64,000 nucleotides of DNA from Sphingomonas sp. IC-11. Its GTDB lineage: Bacteria > Pseudomonadota > Alphaproteobacteria > Sphingomonadales > Sphingomonadaceae. Each line of letters starts with the position of its first letter. The stretch's first letter is position 1. A program made the position numbers and the translations under genes. Location of the stretch: contig NZ_JAJNDU010000002.1 in assembly GCF_021043365.1 (NCBI RefSeq), positions 124,001-188,000 on the forward strand, written 5' to 3'. Below, in pieces: positions 10,789 to 23,293 of this stretch. Below the pieces are notes generated by a model. The model was not told the origin of the DNA and ran no database searches. It worked only from the letters and a program-made list of their open reading frames with translations.

Positions 10789-10895
10789 CGCCCGATGCCG
10801 ATCCGTTATTTTCGGGACGGCCAAGTGCCGCCCTCACCGACGCGGCGGTGCTTGCCGGAAGACCGGCCGCAACCACCGCGCGGTGGCAAGTGACA

Positions 10896-11573
10896 TTAGC
10901 GCCGGAACGGATCGTCGAACAGCGGGCGATCCTCGCCGCCTTCGCCGCCGGCCAGTTCGGCGTCGCGGGCCGCCTGCTCGCGCTCGGCACGAAGCTGCTC
11001 GATCAGGGCTGCGCGATCACCGTCAAGCCGGGTGTCGGTGGGCTGCGGCTCGGAGCCGGCGCCCTTGGCTGCCTTTGCCACCGCGGCATCAAGCTCGCGC
11101 TGGGTCGTCAGGCCAAGCGTCACCGGGTCCTTCGGCGTGATGTTGCCGATGTTCCAGTGCGTGCGATCACGGATCGCCGCGATTGTTGTGCGCGTCGTGC
11201 CGATCAGGTTCGAAATTGCGCCGTCGCTGATTTCCGGATGATTGCGGATGATCCAGGCGATGCCATCCGGCTTGTCCTGGCGCTTGGATACCGGCGTGTA
11301 GCGCGGGCCCTTCGTGCGGCGGACCTGCTCCGGACCCTTCGTCATTTTCAGGCGATAGTTCGCATCGGCCTGACCCTTGTCGATCTCAAGCTGGGTCAGC
11401 TCATGCGCGCGCACCGGATCGCGGCCGGTCAGCTTGGTCGCCGCCGTGTCATCAGCGATCGCCTGCACCTCAAGGACATGGAGGCCGCAAAACTCGGCAA
11501 TCTGCTCAAAGGTGAGCGAGGTATTGTCGACCAGCCAGGAAGCGGTCGCGTGGGGCATGAGCGGCTGGGCCAT
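10896..11573 (-). CDS. trcR: DUF1013 cell-cycle transcriptional regulator TrcR
   Basis: 225 residues. Matches the alphaproteobacterial DUF1013 family by MAQPLMPHATASWLVDNTSL at the start, then FEQIAEFCGLHVLEVQAIAD, a helix-turn-helix-like region with DPVRAHELTQLEI and the conserved GPRYTPVSKRQDKPDGIAWI followed by RNHPEISDGAISNLIGTTRT and THWNIGNITPKDPVTLGLTT. In Caulobacter/Rhizobium literature this family is called TrcR and acts in cell-cycle transcription control. The C-terminal tail from residue 165 is acidic and low-complexity. Start is supported by an AAAGGC site six bases upstream. Identity is clear; molecular mechanism is family knowledge only. Confidence 0.88.
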   Translation of the reverse strand: MAQPLMPHATASWLVDNTSLTFEQIAEFCGLHVLEVQAIADDTAATKLTGRDPVRAHELTQLEIDKGQADANYRLKMTKGPEQVRRTKGPRYTPVSKRQDKPDGIAWIIRNHPEISDGAISNLIGTTRTTIAAIRDRTHWNIGNITPKDPVTLGLTTQRELDAAVAKAAKGAGSEPQPTDTRLDGDRAALIEQLRAEREQAARDAELAGGEGGEDRPLFDDPFRR

Positions 11574-11603
11574 GCGTGAATGCCTTTCGGTATAAACAAA
11601 TAG

Positions 11604-11626
11604 GGCCGCCCCTTACCGGAGCGGCC
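11604..11626 (-). terminator. Terminator-like hairpin between LysR remnant and trcR
   Basis: Arms GGCCGC and GCGGCC; on the minus strand the stem is followed by CTATTTGTTTATA, a T-rich tail. It would end leftward transcription from the LysR remnant before trcR. Confidence 0.45.
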
Positions 11627-11698
11627 GCTTAACCTGCTGTGACTTAATGTGCCCGGACGGCAAGGGCAAGCACTGTCCGCCTGATCCGCCCGACTCGG

Positions 11699-12479
11699 TT
11701 AGTTCCGCGGTTCGCGGCTGGCGGTCAGCAAGTCGAGCAACGTGTCGAGCGGCGGAGCGCCATCGCTCGCGTGCCAATGAGCGCGGAGGCGAAAGCTGGC
11801 GCGTGCGTCGGCCAGCGGCCGCACCACCAATGGTGCGAGGCTGGCATCAACCTGGCTTTCGCATAACAGGGCAATACCTTCCCCTGCCGACACCCGCTCC
11901 AGCAGTCGATCGTTGCGCGGGTCCGCGATGATCCGTGCGGGAGGCGTGCTTGCGAACAGCCGCTCGATCAGGAAGCGATTAAGCTGCGCCCGGTTGCGAT
12001 CGCGGGAGATCAGCAGCACCTCCTCCCGCAGCAGCGCCGCGTGAATCGAGGGCGCGGCCGCGAGTGGGTGATCCCGGCTCATCGCCACAACGGCATGGTC
12101 GATCCAAAGGTTGGTGTGTGCGAGCTCTTCCACCGGCTCGCACGGACAGATGGCGATGGCGATCCGCCTTGCCTCCACGGCGGGAAGCAACTCGCCAAGA
12201 CTCATGTCATGCACGCCGACGGCAACATCGGGGTGGGTGGTGGTGAACGCCACCAGCGGTTCCGCCAGTCGGTCGCGGCACAGCGAGGCGAAGCACCCGA
12301 TCGCCAGCGTGTGGGAGGAGCGGTCGCCGGCGGTCAAAGGGAACAAAGGGTGCATCGCGTGAAATACTGCCTGAAGGCAGCATCTTACGGGCGCTCCCTG
12401 CGACGAGTGCGACCAAATCGCGACGAACACGATGGCTGGATCGCTCGAACGGTTGCTCCCCTATGCGCATTTCGAGCAA
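11699..12479 (-). pseudogene. Broken LysR-type transcriptional regulator
   Basis: The long frame (11699-12430) encodes a LysR substrate-binding domain: SSHTLAIGCFASLCRDRLAE, LVAFTTTHPDVAVGVHDMSL, LLPAVEARRIAIAICP, and VSAGEGIALLCES. It has no DNA-binding domain of its own. Just upstream, in a different frame (12479 leftwards), the sequence reads LEMRIGEQPFERSSHRVRRD, closely resembling the end of the LysR winged helix (LE-x-R-x-G-x-x-LFERS-x-x-VRLT). In that frame a stop codon lies six codons before LEMRIG, so the recognition helix and N-terminus are lost. The two pieces are offset by one base, implying a frameshift plus 5' truncation. No intact regulator can be made. Left over beside the divergent kinase gene. 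Confidence 0.75.
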
Positions 12480-12537
12480 GCGGTGCTAGGTTGTCAAAAA
12501 GCACAGACCAAGCAGAGGCGGGGAAAGGGCAGATTGC

Positions 12538-15500
12538 GTGCGGCATGAAATCTTCTTCCGCGCTGTTGCCGATGCGATTCGGGATGAAACCGATCCGTCG
12601 GCAATACTGGCGACTGTTTCGGACATGCTGAGACGCCACCTGCACGTGGCCCGTGTAATCTATAGCGAGAGTGAGCCAGGACCGGATGGTCCATTGTTCG
12701 ACGTGCGACGGGACCAAGCAGATGGACTGCCCGATGCCACGGGGCGTCATCTGTTCCCGCCCGCATTTGATCCGCTGTTCGCTCGCTTCACCGCGGGCGA
12801 AACCGTCGTCAGCCACGACTTCACCGTGACCTCCGGCCCGATTACGGTCGGTTTCCGCGATTACATGGCAGCGATCGGAGTGCGGTCCGGCTTTGCCGTG
12901 CCGCTGGTAAAGGGTGGGCAGCTGCAGGGCGTCCTCACGGTGCAGCATGACGCGCCGCGCCGCTGGATGCGTGACGAGATCGCGCTGGTCGAGGCGCTGG
13001 CGGAACGGACCTGGGCAACGCTGACCCGCGCCCGTGCGGAAGAAAAACTGCGCACCCGAGAACGCGACCAATTGTTTCTGCTGCGCTGGAACGATCGCGT
13101 GCGTACGGCCGACGAGCCAGCGGCGATCATGAGCATCACGGTTGCGATGCTGGGCGAGCATCTGGGCGCAACTCGCGCCTGTTGTGCGACGATCGAGATC
13201 GATCCCGACCGGCCGGGTGCCAGCGACGCAAGCCGCTACGCTGTCGTTGCCGAATGGACCATTCGGGAGCAGCCGGCGATCGCGCGATCCTTTTCGGCGA
13301 GCAGTATTCCCGAGGCTGTGCGCCGCGCGTATCTGGCCGGCGAGATGTTGATCAGCGCGGATCTCGCGCATGACGAACGCTTCACTACCGAAGACTTCGA
13401 ATGCGAAACTGCGCGCGAGGCGGGTGCCCGCATCGGGGTACCTTTGACGCGGGGAGGTGTGCTTCAGGCGATCCTCTCGATCGAACAGGATCGGGAGCGT
13501 CATTGGCGGCGAGCGGAGATCGCGCTGATTGGCGAAGTTGCGGATCGGATGTGGGGGCTGTTGGAGCGGGCGCGCACGGAACAGGCGCTGAAGGCACGCG
13601 AACGGGACCAGGCGTTTCTGGTAGAATGGTCCGATGCGCTGCGCTCGCTGAGTGCGCCCGAAGACATCATGCCGGTGACAATGGAGCGTCTGGGACGTCA
13701 CCTCCATGCTACCCGCGTCACCTATGCCGAAGCGGACGAGGTGGAGCGTGTCTTCCAGACATGCTGGGACTGGTGTGATGGCTGTCCCAGCCTGATCGGC
13801 ACGCGCGTGTCGCTTGCCGCCATCGGGGAGCAGGCGCAGCATGAATGGCTCGCAGGTGAAACCGTCCGCTATGACGATGTCGCCAGCGATCCGCGTACGG
13901 ACGAAAGCGACCTCGCGATCTATGCTGCGCGCCAGATCGGCGCCTTCGTCAGTATTCCCTTGATCCGGCACGGCAGGGTCGCCGCCATACTCTCGGTCCA
14001 GTCAAGAACGCCCCGGCGCTGGCGTAATCATGAGATTGCCCTGATCCGCGACATGGGAGACCGCACCTGGAACGCTTTGGAACGCGCGCGGACCCAGGCC
14101 GAACTGGCGAAACGGGAGCGGGATCAGGCGTTCGTTATTGCCTGGAGCGATCGCTTGCGCGCCGAAACATCGGTCGAGGTGATCGTTTCCACCACCCTTG
14201 CCGCGCTCGCGACGCACCTCGGTACCGCGCGCGCGAATTTTGCTGAGCCGGTGGCCGAACGCGGATTTACCGTTCTGCACGAATGGCGCGACGTCATCGG
14301 CAGCACCAGCGCCGTCGCTCGGCCGGCAGTCAGCGACGCTGTGGAGGCGGCGTATCTCGCCGGCGAACCTGTTGTCGCGCGGGACGTGGATACCGATCCG
14401 CGCTTCGACGAAGCCGCGCGGCAGCGTTATCGCGACGTGGATGCCGTCACCTTTGCGGCGGTACCGATGGTGCGCGGCGGCGTGACACGGGGGCTGTTAT
14501 CCATTCAGGATCGCCAACCGCGGGACTGGTCCGACCGGGAAGTGCAGTTGCTACGCGAGGTGGCGGACCGGCTGTGGACGATGCTGGAACGCGCGCGGGC
14601 AGAGGCATCACTGATGCATCGCGAACGCAACCAGGCATTTCTGGTCGAATGGAGCGATCAGCTGCGCCAGCTGACCACTGCCGATCAGGTGATGGCGGTG
14701 ACCTTGGAGCGGCTGACCCGCTATCTCGGCGCAACCCGAACCACATATTCCGTCGCGACCGGGGTGGAGCGCGAGTTCGTGGTGGTGGCCAATTGGTGCG
14801 CCGGGGTCAACAGTGTGGTCGGGCGTCGGTTTTCAGTTTCTCAGGTTTCCCAATCCATTGCCGAGCAATGGGAGGCGGGTCGCATTGTCCGCTATGACGA
14901 TGTTGTCGGCGATCCCCGTGTTCTTCCCGGTCGCGAGGCCTATTACGATGAGATCGAAGTGCGTGCCTTCATCACCGTGCCGTTGGTGGTGGAAGGCCAG
15001 ATGCGTGCCTCGCTTTCGGTTCAATCGGTAGTGCCGCGGCGGTGGCGTGACGCGGAGATCCAGCTGATCCGCGACGTTTCGGAACGGTTGTGGATTGCGC
15101 TCGATCGGGCCCGTGCACTCGCCGAGTTGCGGCAGCGCGAACGGGATCAGGCTTTCCTGATCGGGTGGAGCGATCTCGTGAGGGACGAGAGCCGGGCTGC
15201 CGCCATTCTGTCCATCACCCTTGAGCGTGTGGGCCGGTATCTGAATGTAGCGCGGGCGAACTACGCGGAAAGCGATGCTGACGGCGGTGCGCTTCAGGTG
15301 ATCAGAGAATGGACTCAGCAGGGCGCCCCGGCGTTGCTGGGCACCCATTTCCCTCTGACGGCGCTGGGTGAGCGGCTGATGCACAGCCACCTTTCCGGTG
15401 AGCCGGTGGTGGTAAACAGTGTCGAGCTCGACGACCGCTTCGACGACCACAACCGGCCCTTGTTCCAGGATCTGGGCATCGGAGCGCTGATCAGCGTGCC

Positions 15501-17139
15501 GTTGGTGCGGGCCGGCCGGGTCGCCGGCGTCCTTTCGCTGCAACAGGCGGAACCGCGAGAATGGCGCGGGAGCGAAATCCGGTTGCTGCGCGAAATCGGC
15601 GATCGGACCTGGGCCACGCTGGAAAGGGCACGATCCGAGGAAAAGCTGAATGAAAGCGAGGCGCAGCTGTCGGCGTTCATGGAGAATGCGCCGGTTGCGA
15701 TGCACCTGAAGGATGGGGAGGGCCGGTATATTCGCGTCAACCCGGAGCTGGCGCGCGCGACTGGGCTGCCGGCGGAACAGCTGATCGGGCTGACTCCGGC
15801 AGACGTGTTCACGCCAATGCTGGCGCGGGAAGTGGGGCGGCTGGAGCAGCGTGCGCGTGGCGGGGAAACGGCGAGCGCGGAACTCGAAACCGGGCTTGCC
15901 GACAGCTATGCGTCAATTCTTACCATCAGCTTTCCCGTACCCGGCGGAAGCGGGGCGGCGCGCACCGGCGGCTTCACCATCGACCTGACGCAGCGCAAGC
16001 GAGCGGAAGAGGCGCTCGCCCGCAGCCGTGAGGCGCTCTACCAGACGGAGAAGCTTTCGGCGCTCGGATCGCTGCTCGCCGGGGTCAGTCACGAGCTCAA
16101 CAACCCGTTGTCGATCGTCGTTGCCCAGGCGGTGATGATGGAGCGTCAGGCCAAGGGCAGTGATTTGGCCGAGCGAGCCTTCAAGATCCGCAAGGCGGCT
16201 GATCGCTGCGCCCGCATCGTGCAGACGTTCCTGGCGATGGCCCGTGCCAAAGAGCCGGAGCGTCGCCCGGTTGACCTGAACCAGGTCGCGATGGCAGCAC
16301 TCGACCTGGCAGAATACGGCCTCAAGACCGAGGGTGTGAGGGTAGAGCGCGCATTCGACGAGGCGCTGCCGCAGATTGCAGCTGACGCCGACCAGCTGCA
16401 CCAGATCATCATCAACCTCTTGATCAACGCGCAGCACGCGCTCGCGGACCAACCGGGAGAGCGCGTGGTGACGATCACCACGTCGCCGGGACCAGAGCCG
16501 ATGACGGTCGTGCTTGACGTGGCCGATAATGGTCCGGGCATACCCGAAGCAGTGCGCCGGCGTATTTTCGAGCCGTTCTTCACCACAAAGACACAGGGCG
16601 AAGGTACCGGGGTTGGGCTTTCGTTTTCCCAAGGACTGGCGGAAGCGCACGGTGGACGCCTGTCCCTGCTGCCCACGAAAACCGGTGCCACATTCCGCCT
16701 GACCCTGCCGGTTGATCCGCAACAGACGCTTGGCCGCGTCGAGCCGGAGATGTCGCAGCTTCCACCCGCGACCCAGCGGCGCGCGCTCGTGGTCGACGAT
16801 GAAGCGGAGATTGCCGAGTCACTGGCCGACTTCCTGTCACTGGAAGGCTTCACCTGTGAGGTCGCGGTCGGTGGACGAGCCGCAAAGGCGCGGCTCGCGT
16901 CCGGCGACTTCGACCTTATCGTCAGCGACCTGCGAATGCCGGATGTCGACGGGCCCGCGCTTTACGCCTTTGTGCGTGAAACCCGGCCCGACCTCGCCAC
17001 CCGCATGGCCTTTTCGACGGGGGACACGCTGGGGGTATCCGCTGCCCGCTTTATCGCAGACGCCCAGCGGCCGGTGCTGGAGAAGCCGTTCGTTCCGGAG
17101 GCTGTGCGTCGCTTTCTGAACCAGATGGAGCTGGCATGA
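12538..17139 (+). CDS. Hybrid sensor histidine kinase with six tandem GAF modules
   Basis: 1533-residue soluble kinase. Six homologous GAF-like modules of 169-181 residues occupy about 1-178, 179-359, 360-531, 532-700, 701-872 and 873-1041, most starting FL-x-x-WSD-x-(L/V)R right after an RERDQ linker and ending near LLERART. Then come a PAS domain (1045-1150, FMENAPVAMHLKDGEGRYIR), a HisKA domain with H box GVSHELNNPL (His about 1185), HATPase_c (N box INLLINAQHAL, G1 DNGPGIP, G2 GTGVGL) and a C-terminal receiver (VVDDEAEIAES, phospho-Asp about 1464 in DLRMPD). No transmembrane segment or signal peptide, so sensing is cytoplasmic. It starts at an ATG and overlaps the next gene by four bases. 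Signal unknown; GAF modules bind small ligands, haem or tetrapyrroles in other proteins. No phytochrome Cys signature was noticed. Confidence 0.9.
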   Translation: MRHEIFFRAVADAIRDETDPSAILATVSDMLRRHLHVARVIYSESEPGPDGPLFDVRRDQADGLPDATGRHLFPPAFDPLFARFTAGETVVSHDFTVTSGPITVGFRDYMAAIGVRSGFAVPLVKGGQLQGVLTVQHDAPRRWMRDEIALVEALAERTWATLTRARAEEKLRTRERDQLFLLRWNDRVRTADEPAAIMSITVAMLGEHLGATRACCATIEIDPDRPGASDASRYAVVAEWTIREQPAIARSFSASSIPEAVRRAYLAGEMLISADLAHDERFTTEDFECETAREAGARIGVPLTRGGVLQAILSIEQDRERHWRRAEIALIGEVADRMWGLLERARTEQALKARERDQAFLVEWSDALRSLSAPEDIMPVTMERLGRHLHATRVTYAEADEVERVFQTCWDWCDGCPSLIGTRVSLAAIGEQAQHEWLAGETVRYDDVASDPRTDESDLAIYAARQIGAFVSIPLIRHGRVAAILSVQSRTPRRWRNHEIALIRDMGDRTWNALERARTQAELAKRERDQAFVIAWSDRLRAETSVEVIVSTTLAALATHLGTARANFAEPVAERGFTVLHEWRDVIGSTSAVARPAVSDAVEAAYLAGEPVVARDVDTDPRFDEAARQRYRDVDAVTFAAVPMVRGGVTRGLLSIQDRQPRDWSDREVQLLREVADRLWTMLERARAEASLMHRERNQAFLVEWSDQLRQLTTADQVMAVTLERLTRYLGATRTTYSVATGVEREFVVVANWCAGVNSVVGRRFSVSQVSQSIAEQWEAGRIVRYDDVVGDPRVLPGREAYYDEIEVRAFITVPLVVEGQMRASLSVQSVVPRRWRDAEIQLIRDVSERLWIALDRARALAELRQRERDQAFLIGWSDLVRDESRAAAILSITLERVGRYLNVARANYAESDADGGALQVIREWTQQGAPALLGTHFPLTALGERLMHSHLSGEPVVVNSVELDDRFDDHNRPLFQDLGIGALISVPLVRAGRVAGVLSLQQAEPREWRGSEIRLLREIGDRTWATLERARSEEKLNESEAQLSAFMENAPVAMHLKDGEGRYIRVNPELARATGLPAEQLIGLTPADVFTPMLAREVGRLEQRARGGETASAELETGLADSYASILTISFPVPGGSGAARTGGFTIDLTQRKRAEEALARSREALYQTEKLSALGSLLAGVSHELNNPLSIVVAQAVMMERQAKGSDLAERAFKIRKAADRCARIVQTFLAMARAKEPERRPVDLNQVAMAALDLAEYGLKTEGVRVERAFDEALPQIAADADQLHQIIINLLINAQHALADQPGERVVTITTSPGPEPMTVVLDVADNGPGIPEAVRRRIFEPFFTTKTQGEGTGVGLSFSQGLAEAHGGRLSLLPTKTGATFRLTLPVDPQQTLGRVEPEMSQLPPATQRRALVVDDEAEIAESLADFLSLEGFTCEVAVGGRAAKARLASGDFDLIVSDLRMPDVDGPALYAFVRETRPDLATRMAFSTGDTLGVSAARFIADAQRPVLEKPFVPEAVRRFLNQMELA

Positions 17140-17897
17140 ACGAAGCAACCCCGCACATCGTCCTGGTTGATGACGAAGAGGATCTGCGAGAACCTACCGC
17201 CGCTTACCTCGCCGACCAGGGGCTTGCGGTGTCGGAGGCGAGCGGCGGGCGTGCGCTCGATCTGATCCTGGCCGAGCAGCCGGTGGATCTGGTGGTGCTG
17301 GACGTGACGATGCCGGAGGAGGACGGTTTCTCCATCGCTCGCCGGCTGCGCGCGTCGGGACTGCCGCTCGGTATCGTTATGCTGACGGCGCGTCGCGACG
17401 TAATCGACCGCGTGGTCGGGCTTGAGTTGGGCGCGGACGACTATCTGATGAAACCGTTCGAGCCGCGCGAACTGCTGGCGCGGATCCGCTCGGTGCTGCG
17501 CCGGATCTCCGCGGTCCCGGTGCCGGCGCGGGACACGCAGACGGCACCCGTCAGCGTGCCCGAGAGCGGGTATCAGACGGAGTTCTGGATCCCCACCGGC
17601 CGCGGACAAGTACGGGTCGCGGTGGAGGCAATCGAGTGGATCGAGGCTGCCAAAGATTATGCGCTGCTACACACCGCGGAGCGAAGCTACATGATCCGGG
17701 TGACCATGAGCGCGCTTGAAACAGCCCTCGACCCCACGCAACTCATGCGAGTGCACCGATCAGCCTTTGTGCGGCCGGATGCGGTGCAAGCGATCAATCA
17801 GATCGGTCGACACACGACGCTGGTGTTGAAATCAGGGGCGAGCGTTCGCGTCGGTCCCCAGCACGTCGGCGAGGTGCGTCACCGGCTCAAGCCGTGA
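17136..17897 (+). CDS. LytTR-family response regulator
   Basis: 253 residues: receiver domain 1-125 (HIVLVDDEEDLREP, phospho-Asp in LVVLDVTMPEEDG, LTARRDV, ADDYLMKPFEPRELLARIRS) followed by a LytTR DNA-binding domain at about 150-250 (VAVEAIEWIEAAKDYALLHT, MRVHRSAFVR, LVLKSGASVRVGPQHVGEVR). The receiver resembles OmpR-type receivers, while the output is LytTR, which binds direct repeats through beta strands. Its ATG overlaps the kinase stop (ATGA), so the pair is a co-translated two-component system; the kinase also has its own receiver, implying a branched or gated relay. Target genes unknown. Convergent with the next small gene, whose stop codon is immediately adjacent. Confidence 0.93.
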   Translation: MNEATPHIVLVDDEEDLREPTAAYLADQGLAVSEASGGRALDLILAEQPVDLVVLDVTMPEEDGFSIARRLRASGLPLGIVMLTARRDVIDRVVGLELGADDYLMKPFEPRELLARIRSVLRRISAVPVPARDTQTAPVSVPESGYQTEFWIPTGRGQVRVAVEAIEWIEAAKDYALLHTAERSYMIRVTMSALETALDPTQLMRVHRSAFVRPDAVQAINQIGRHTTLVLKSGASVRVGPQHVGEVRHRLKP

Positions 17898-18029
17898 TCA
17901 GCGCACCTGCTCGACGGGCACGCCGGTGACCGGATCAGTGGCGGGCGTGAGGGTGAACAGGCCGATCGCCCCAAGCACGAAGCCGCCGGCGAACTGCCAC
18001 ACGAAGCTGGACTTGAACAGGCGGGTCAT
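17898..18029 (-). CDS. Small single-pass membrane protein, 43 aa
   Basis: Minus-strand ORF of 44 codons: MTRLFKSSFVWQFAGGFVLG, then AIGLFTLTPATDPVTGVPVE and QVR. One hydrophobic helix spans about residues 8-27. The stop (17898-17900) abuts the stop of the LytTR gene with no spacer. Codon use is like the neighbours and similar short proteins are, as I recall, present in other sphingomonads. Function unknown. Confidence 0.55.
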   Translation of the reverse strand: MTRLFKSSFVWQFAGGFVLGAIGLFTLTPATDPVTGVPVEQVR

Positions 18030-18154
18030 AAGCGTACTCTGTATCTCTTTGCTGTTAGAGCGGACCTAGCCGCCTCGTCCTGAACCGCGGCTTGGCCGGC
18101 TGTTCATCGGTCGTTCGGCATATAGGGCCGGTTCGCCGACGTTGAATGACCAAG

Positions 18155-18175
18155 GCGGAAAGCAATCGTTTCCGC
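18155..18175. other. Perfect 7-bp stem-loop in the gap before the aminotransferase terminator
   Basis: GCGGAAA and TTTCCGC flank a 7-nt loop, in a 230-bp stretch (18030-18261) that otherwise shows no gene. No T run; role unknown. Confidence 0.3.
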
Positions 18176-18240
18176 GCTGAAACCATTCGTGGCCGGGCCG
18201 TAAGTAAAGCGACGACCGCCGTCCCACTCGGGCCGGCGGC

Positions 18241-18259
18241 CTGACCCTCGCGAAGGGTT
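18241..18259 (-). terminator. Terminator-like hairpin after aminotransferase
   Basis: CTGACCCT and AGGGTTAG pair (with one G-T) around a short CGCGA-type loop directly downstream of the minus-strand aminotransferase stop at 18262. No long T run. Confidence 0.45.
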
Positions 18260-18261
18260 AG

Positions 18262-21271
<3,010 letters not shown>

Positions 21272-21413
21272 GCCTTTCCCTTCGCTCGCGGGCAACCCCG
21301 AGCATCTGCCTTGCGGGGCGGGCGAATGGCGCGCTAGCAGTTAACGTGTGGCCGATAAGCGGGGCGACCAATGGCGACCTGCTATCGCTTGCGCCCGATG
21401 CGAACGAAGGAAC

Positions 21414-22091
21414 ATGTCAGTGACCGATGCTGCGACCGAACCCGCCCTGCGCGCGATGATCGTGCCGGTCACACCGATTGAGCAGAATTGCACCATCATC
21501 TGGTGCACCAAGACCAAGAAGGGTGCAGTGATTGATCCAGGCGGTGATCTTCCGCGGATCAAGGCGGCGGTCGCTCAGGCCGGCATTGCCATTGAAAAGA
21601 TTCTGCTGACCCACGGTCATATCGACCATGCCGGCGAAGCAAAGCCGCTCGCCGAGGAACTGGGGGTGGAGATCGAAGGCCCGCATGAGGACGATCGTTT
21701 CTGGCTGGCGCGGCTGGGCGAGGATGGCCGCAACTGGGGGATCCGCGGCGTGCCGTTCGAGCCGAACCGCTGGCTGGTCGACGGCGACACGGTGACTGTC
21801 GGCGAGCTGACGCTGGACGTATATCACACCCCGGGCCACACGGCAGGGCACGTGATCTTCCACCATGCGCCTTCCAAGTTTGCGCAGGTGGGCGACGTGC
21901 TGTTCCAGGGTTCGGTCGGCCGGACCGACCTTCCGCAGGGCAATCACAAGATGCTGATCAACTCGATCGTGACCAAGCTGTGGCCGCTGGGCAGCGACAC
22001 CGCGTTCATCCCTGGCCATGGCAAACCTTCCACGTTCGCGCATGAGCGTCAGTGGAACATGTTCGTCAGCGACGAGGCCTTGGAAGCCTGA
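21414..22091 (+). CDS. MBL-fold hydrolase, glyoxalase II-like
   Basis: 225 residues. Single metallo-beta-lactamase domain: HGHIDHAGEA (T-H-x-H-x-D-H metal motif), TPGHTAGHVIFHH, VGDVLFQGSVGRTDLP, and FIPGHGKPSTFAHER. The GSVGRTDLP and VTPIEQNCTIIWC elements are typical of the YcbL/GloB2-type small glyoxalase II family that hydrolyses thioesters such as S-lactoylglutathione. Start is set at ATG 21414 after GAAGGAAC; the upstream frame to 21348 lacks a ribosome site. Divergent from pabB. Confidence 0.87.
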   Translation: MSVTDAATEPALRAMIVPVTPIEQNCTIIWCTKTKKGAVIDPGGDLPRIKAAVAQAGIAIEKILLTHGHIDHAGEAKPLAEELGVEIEGPHEDDRFWLARLGEDGRNWGIRGVPFEPNRWLVDGDTVTVGELTLDVYHTPGHTAGHVIFHHAPSKFAQVGDVLFQGSVGRTDLPQGNHKMLINSIVTKLWPLGSDTAFIPGHGKPSTFAHERQWNMFVSDEALEA

Positions 22092-22182
22092 TTTTCCCGG
22101 GCAGGCGCAGCGGCTTTCGGCTAGCTGCCGTGGCCGACACAAGCTGCCCAGGGCATCACGCCGAGACGATGGAGGTAGCGGG

Positions 22183-23073
22183 TTGACCGAGGCCGAGTTC
22201 ATTGCGGCTCTGCGCCGCCTTCCGCTGCACAAAGGCGCGCTCGGCCTTGGGGATGATGCGGCCCGGCTGGGTGCTTTCGTAGTTACAACCGATACGCTGG
22301 TAGAGGGGGTCCACTTCCTGCCCGACGATCCCGCGGGAGACGTCGCATGGAAGCTTGTCGCGGTTAGCCTGTCCGATCTGGCCGGAAAGGGAGCGGTGCC
22401 GGAGGGGGTGCTGCTCAACTATCCCTTGTCGAAGGGCGGATGGGACCGGGCGTTTCTTGCTGGATTGAATGCCTGCCTAAGCGTTTTCAACTGCCCTTTG
22501 ATTGGCGGGGATACCGTGTCTCTGCCGCAAGGTGCGCCCCGCGTGCTGACCGTCACCGCGTTCGGGCGTGACGCAGTAGCGCCGGCGCGCGCTGGTGCGC
22601 AGGCTGGAGACGGCCTTTGGGTCACGGGAACGATCGGCGATGCCGGGGCGGGCTTGTCAGTTGCCCGATCCGGGAACGGGCCGGAAGCGCTGCTCGCCGC
22701 CTATCGCCGCCCGCGTCCACGGCTTGCGGAAGGGCGCGTGCTTGCACCTCTGGCGCATGCAATGATGGATGTGTCCGATGGGTTGCTGATCGACGCTTGG
22801 CGAATGGCGGTTGCAAGTGGCCTCGCGGTGACCATAGCGCTTGATGCAGTGCCGCTTTCCACCGCGTACCGCAATTTTGTCGGCGACGATCCCCTTCCGG
22901 CGGTCACGGCTGGCGACGATTACCAGCTTTTGTGCGCCTTGCCGCCGGACCAGCGGCCAACCGGCCATGCAACCTGCATCGGCACTTTCGCACCCGGCAC
23001 GGGGCTCAGCCTGACCCTCCATGGCGCTCCCGTTCCTCTCCCGCAGCGTCTTGGCTTCGAACATCGGGCGTAG
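22183..23073 (+). CDS. thiL: Thiamine-monophosphate kinase
   Basis: Phosphorylates thiamine monophosphate to the active diphosphate. AIR-synthase-like fold: GDDAARLGAFVVTTDTLVEG, VSLSDLAGKGAVPEGVLLNY, GGDTVSLPQGAPRVLTVTAF, LWVTGTIGDAGAGL, MMDVSDGLLIDAWRMA, and AGDDYQLLCALP. About 296 residues, slightly shorter than E. coli ThiL. No ATG fits; a TTG at 22183 follows GGAGGTAGCGGG, and the protein begins LTEAEFIAALRRLPLHKGAL, which matches the family N-terminus. The frame upstream overlaps the previous gene's end and is discounted. Confidence 0.9.
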   Translation: MTEAEFIAALRRLPLHKGALGLGDDAARLGAFVVTTDTLVEGVHFLPDDPAGDVAWKLVAVSLSDLAGKGAVPEGVLLNYPLSKGGWDRAFLAGLNACLSVFNCPLIGGDTVSLPQGAPRVLTVTAFGRDAVAPARAGAQAGDGLWVTGTIGDAGAGLSVARSGNGPEALLAAYRRPRPRLAEGRVLAPLAHAMMDVSDGLLIDAWRMAVASGLAVTIALDAVPLSTAYRNFVGDDPLPAVTAGDDYQLLCALPPDQRPTGHATCIGTFAPGTGLSLTLHGAPVPLPQRLGFEHRA

Positions 23074-23293
23074 CCGACAGATCTGCCATTGCGGGTAATT
23101 GACGAACCACTGTTTCGCCACTTCGTAGCCCGAGCGCCGGTTGTTCCGGCATTCGTGCAGGATCGCCGGGGCGAGCTATACTTGCGCTTTCTTTCGGTGT
23201 GCGTAGGCTCCCGTTCCAGAACGATAATCATAGGAGACCGGCGGTTACCGCCCGGAGGCGGGGCCGACCGGCCACGTTAGGGGAAGGAACGCG

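Noticed and set aside
12385..13971. 528-aa open frame on the minus strand opposite the hybrid kinase
   Set aside because: Shadow of the GAF modules: low-quality composition, no domain, and it crosses the LysR remnant.
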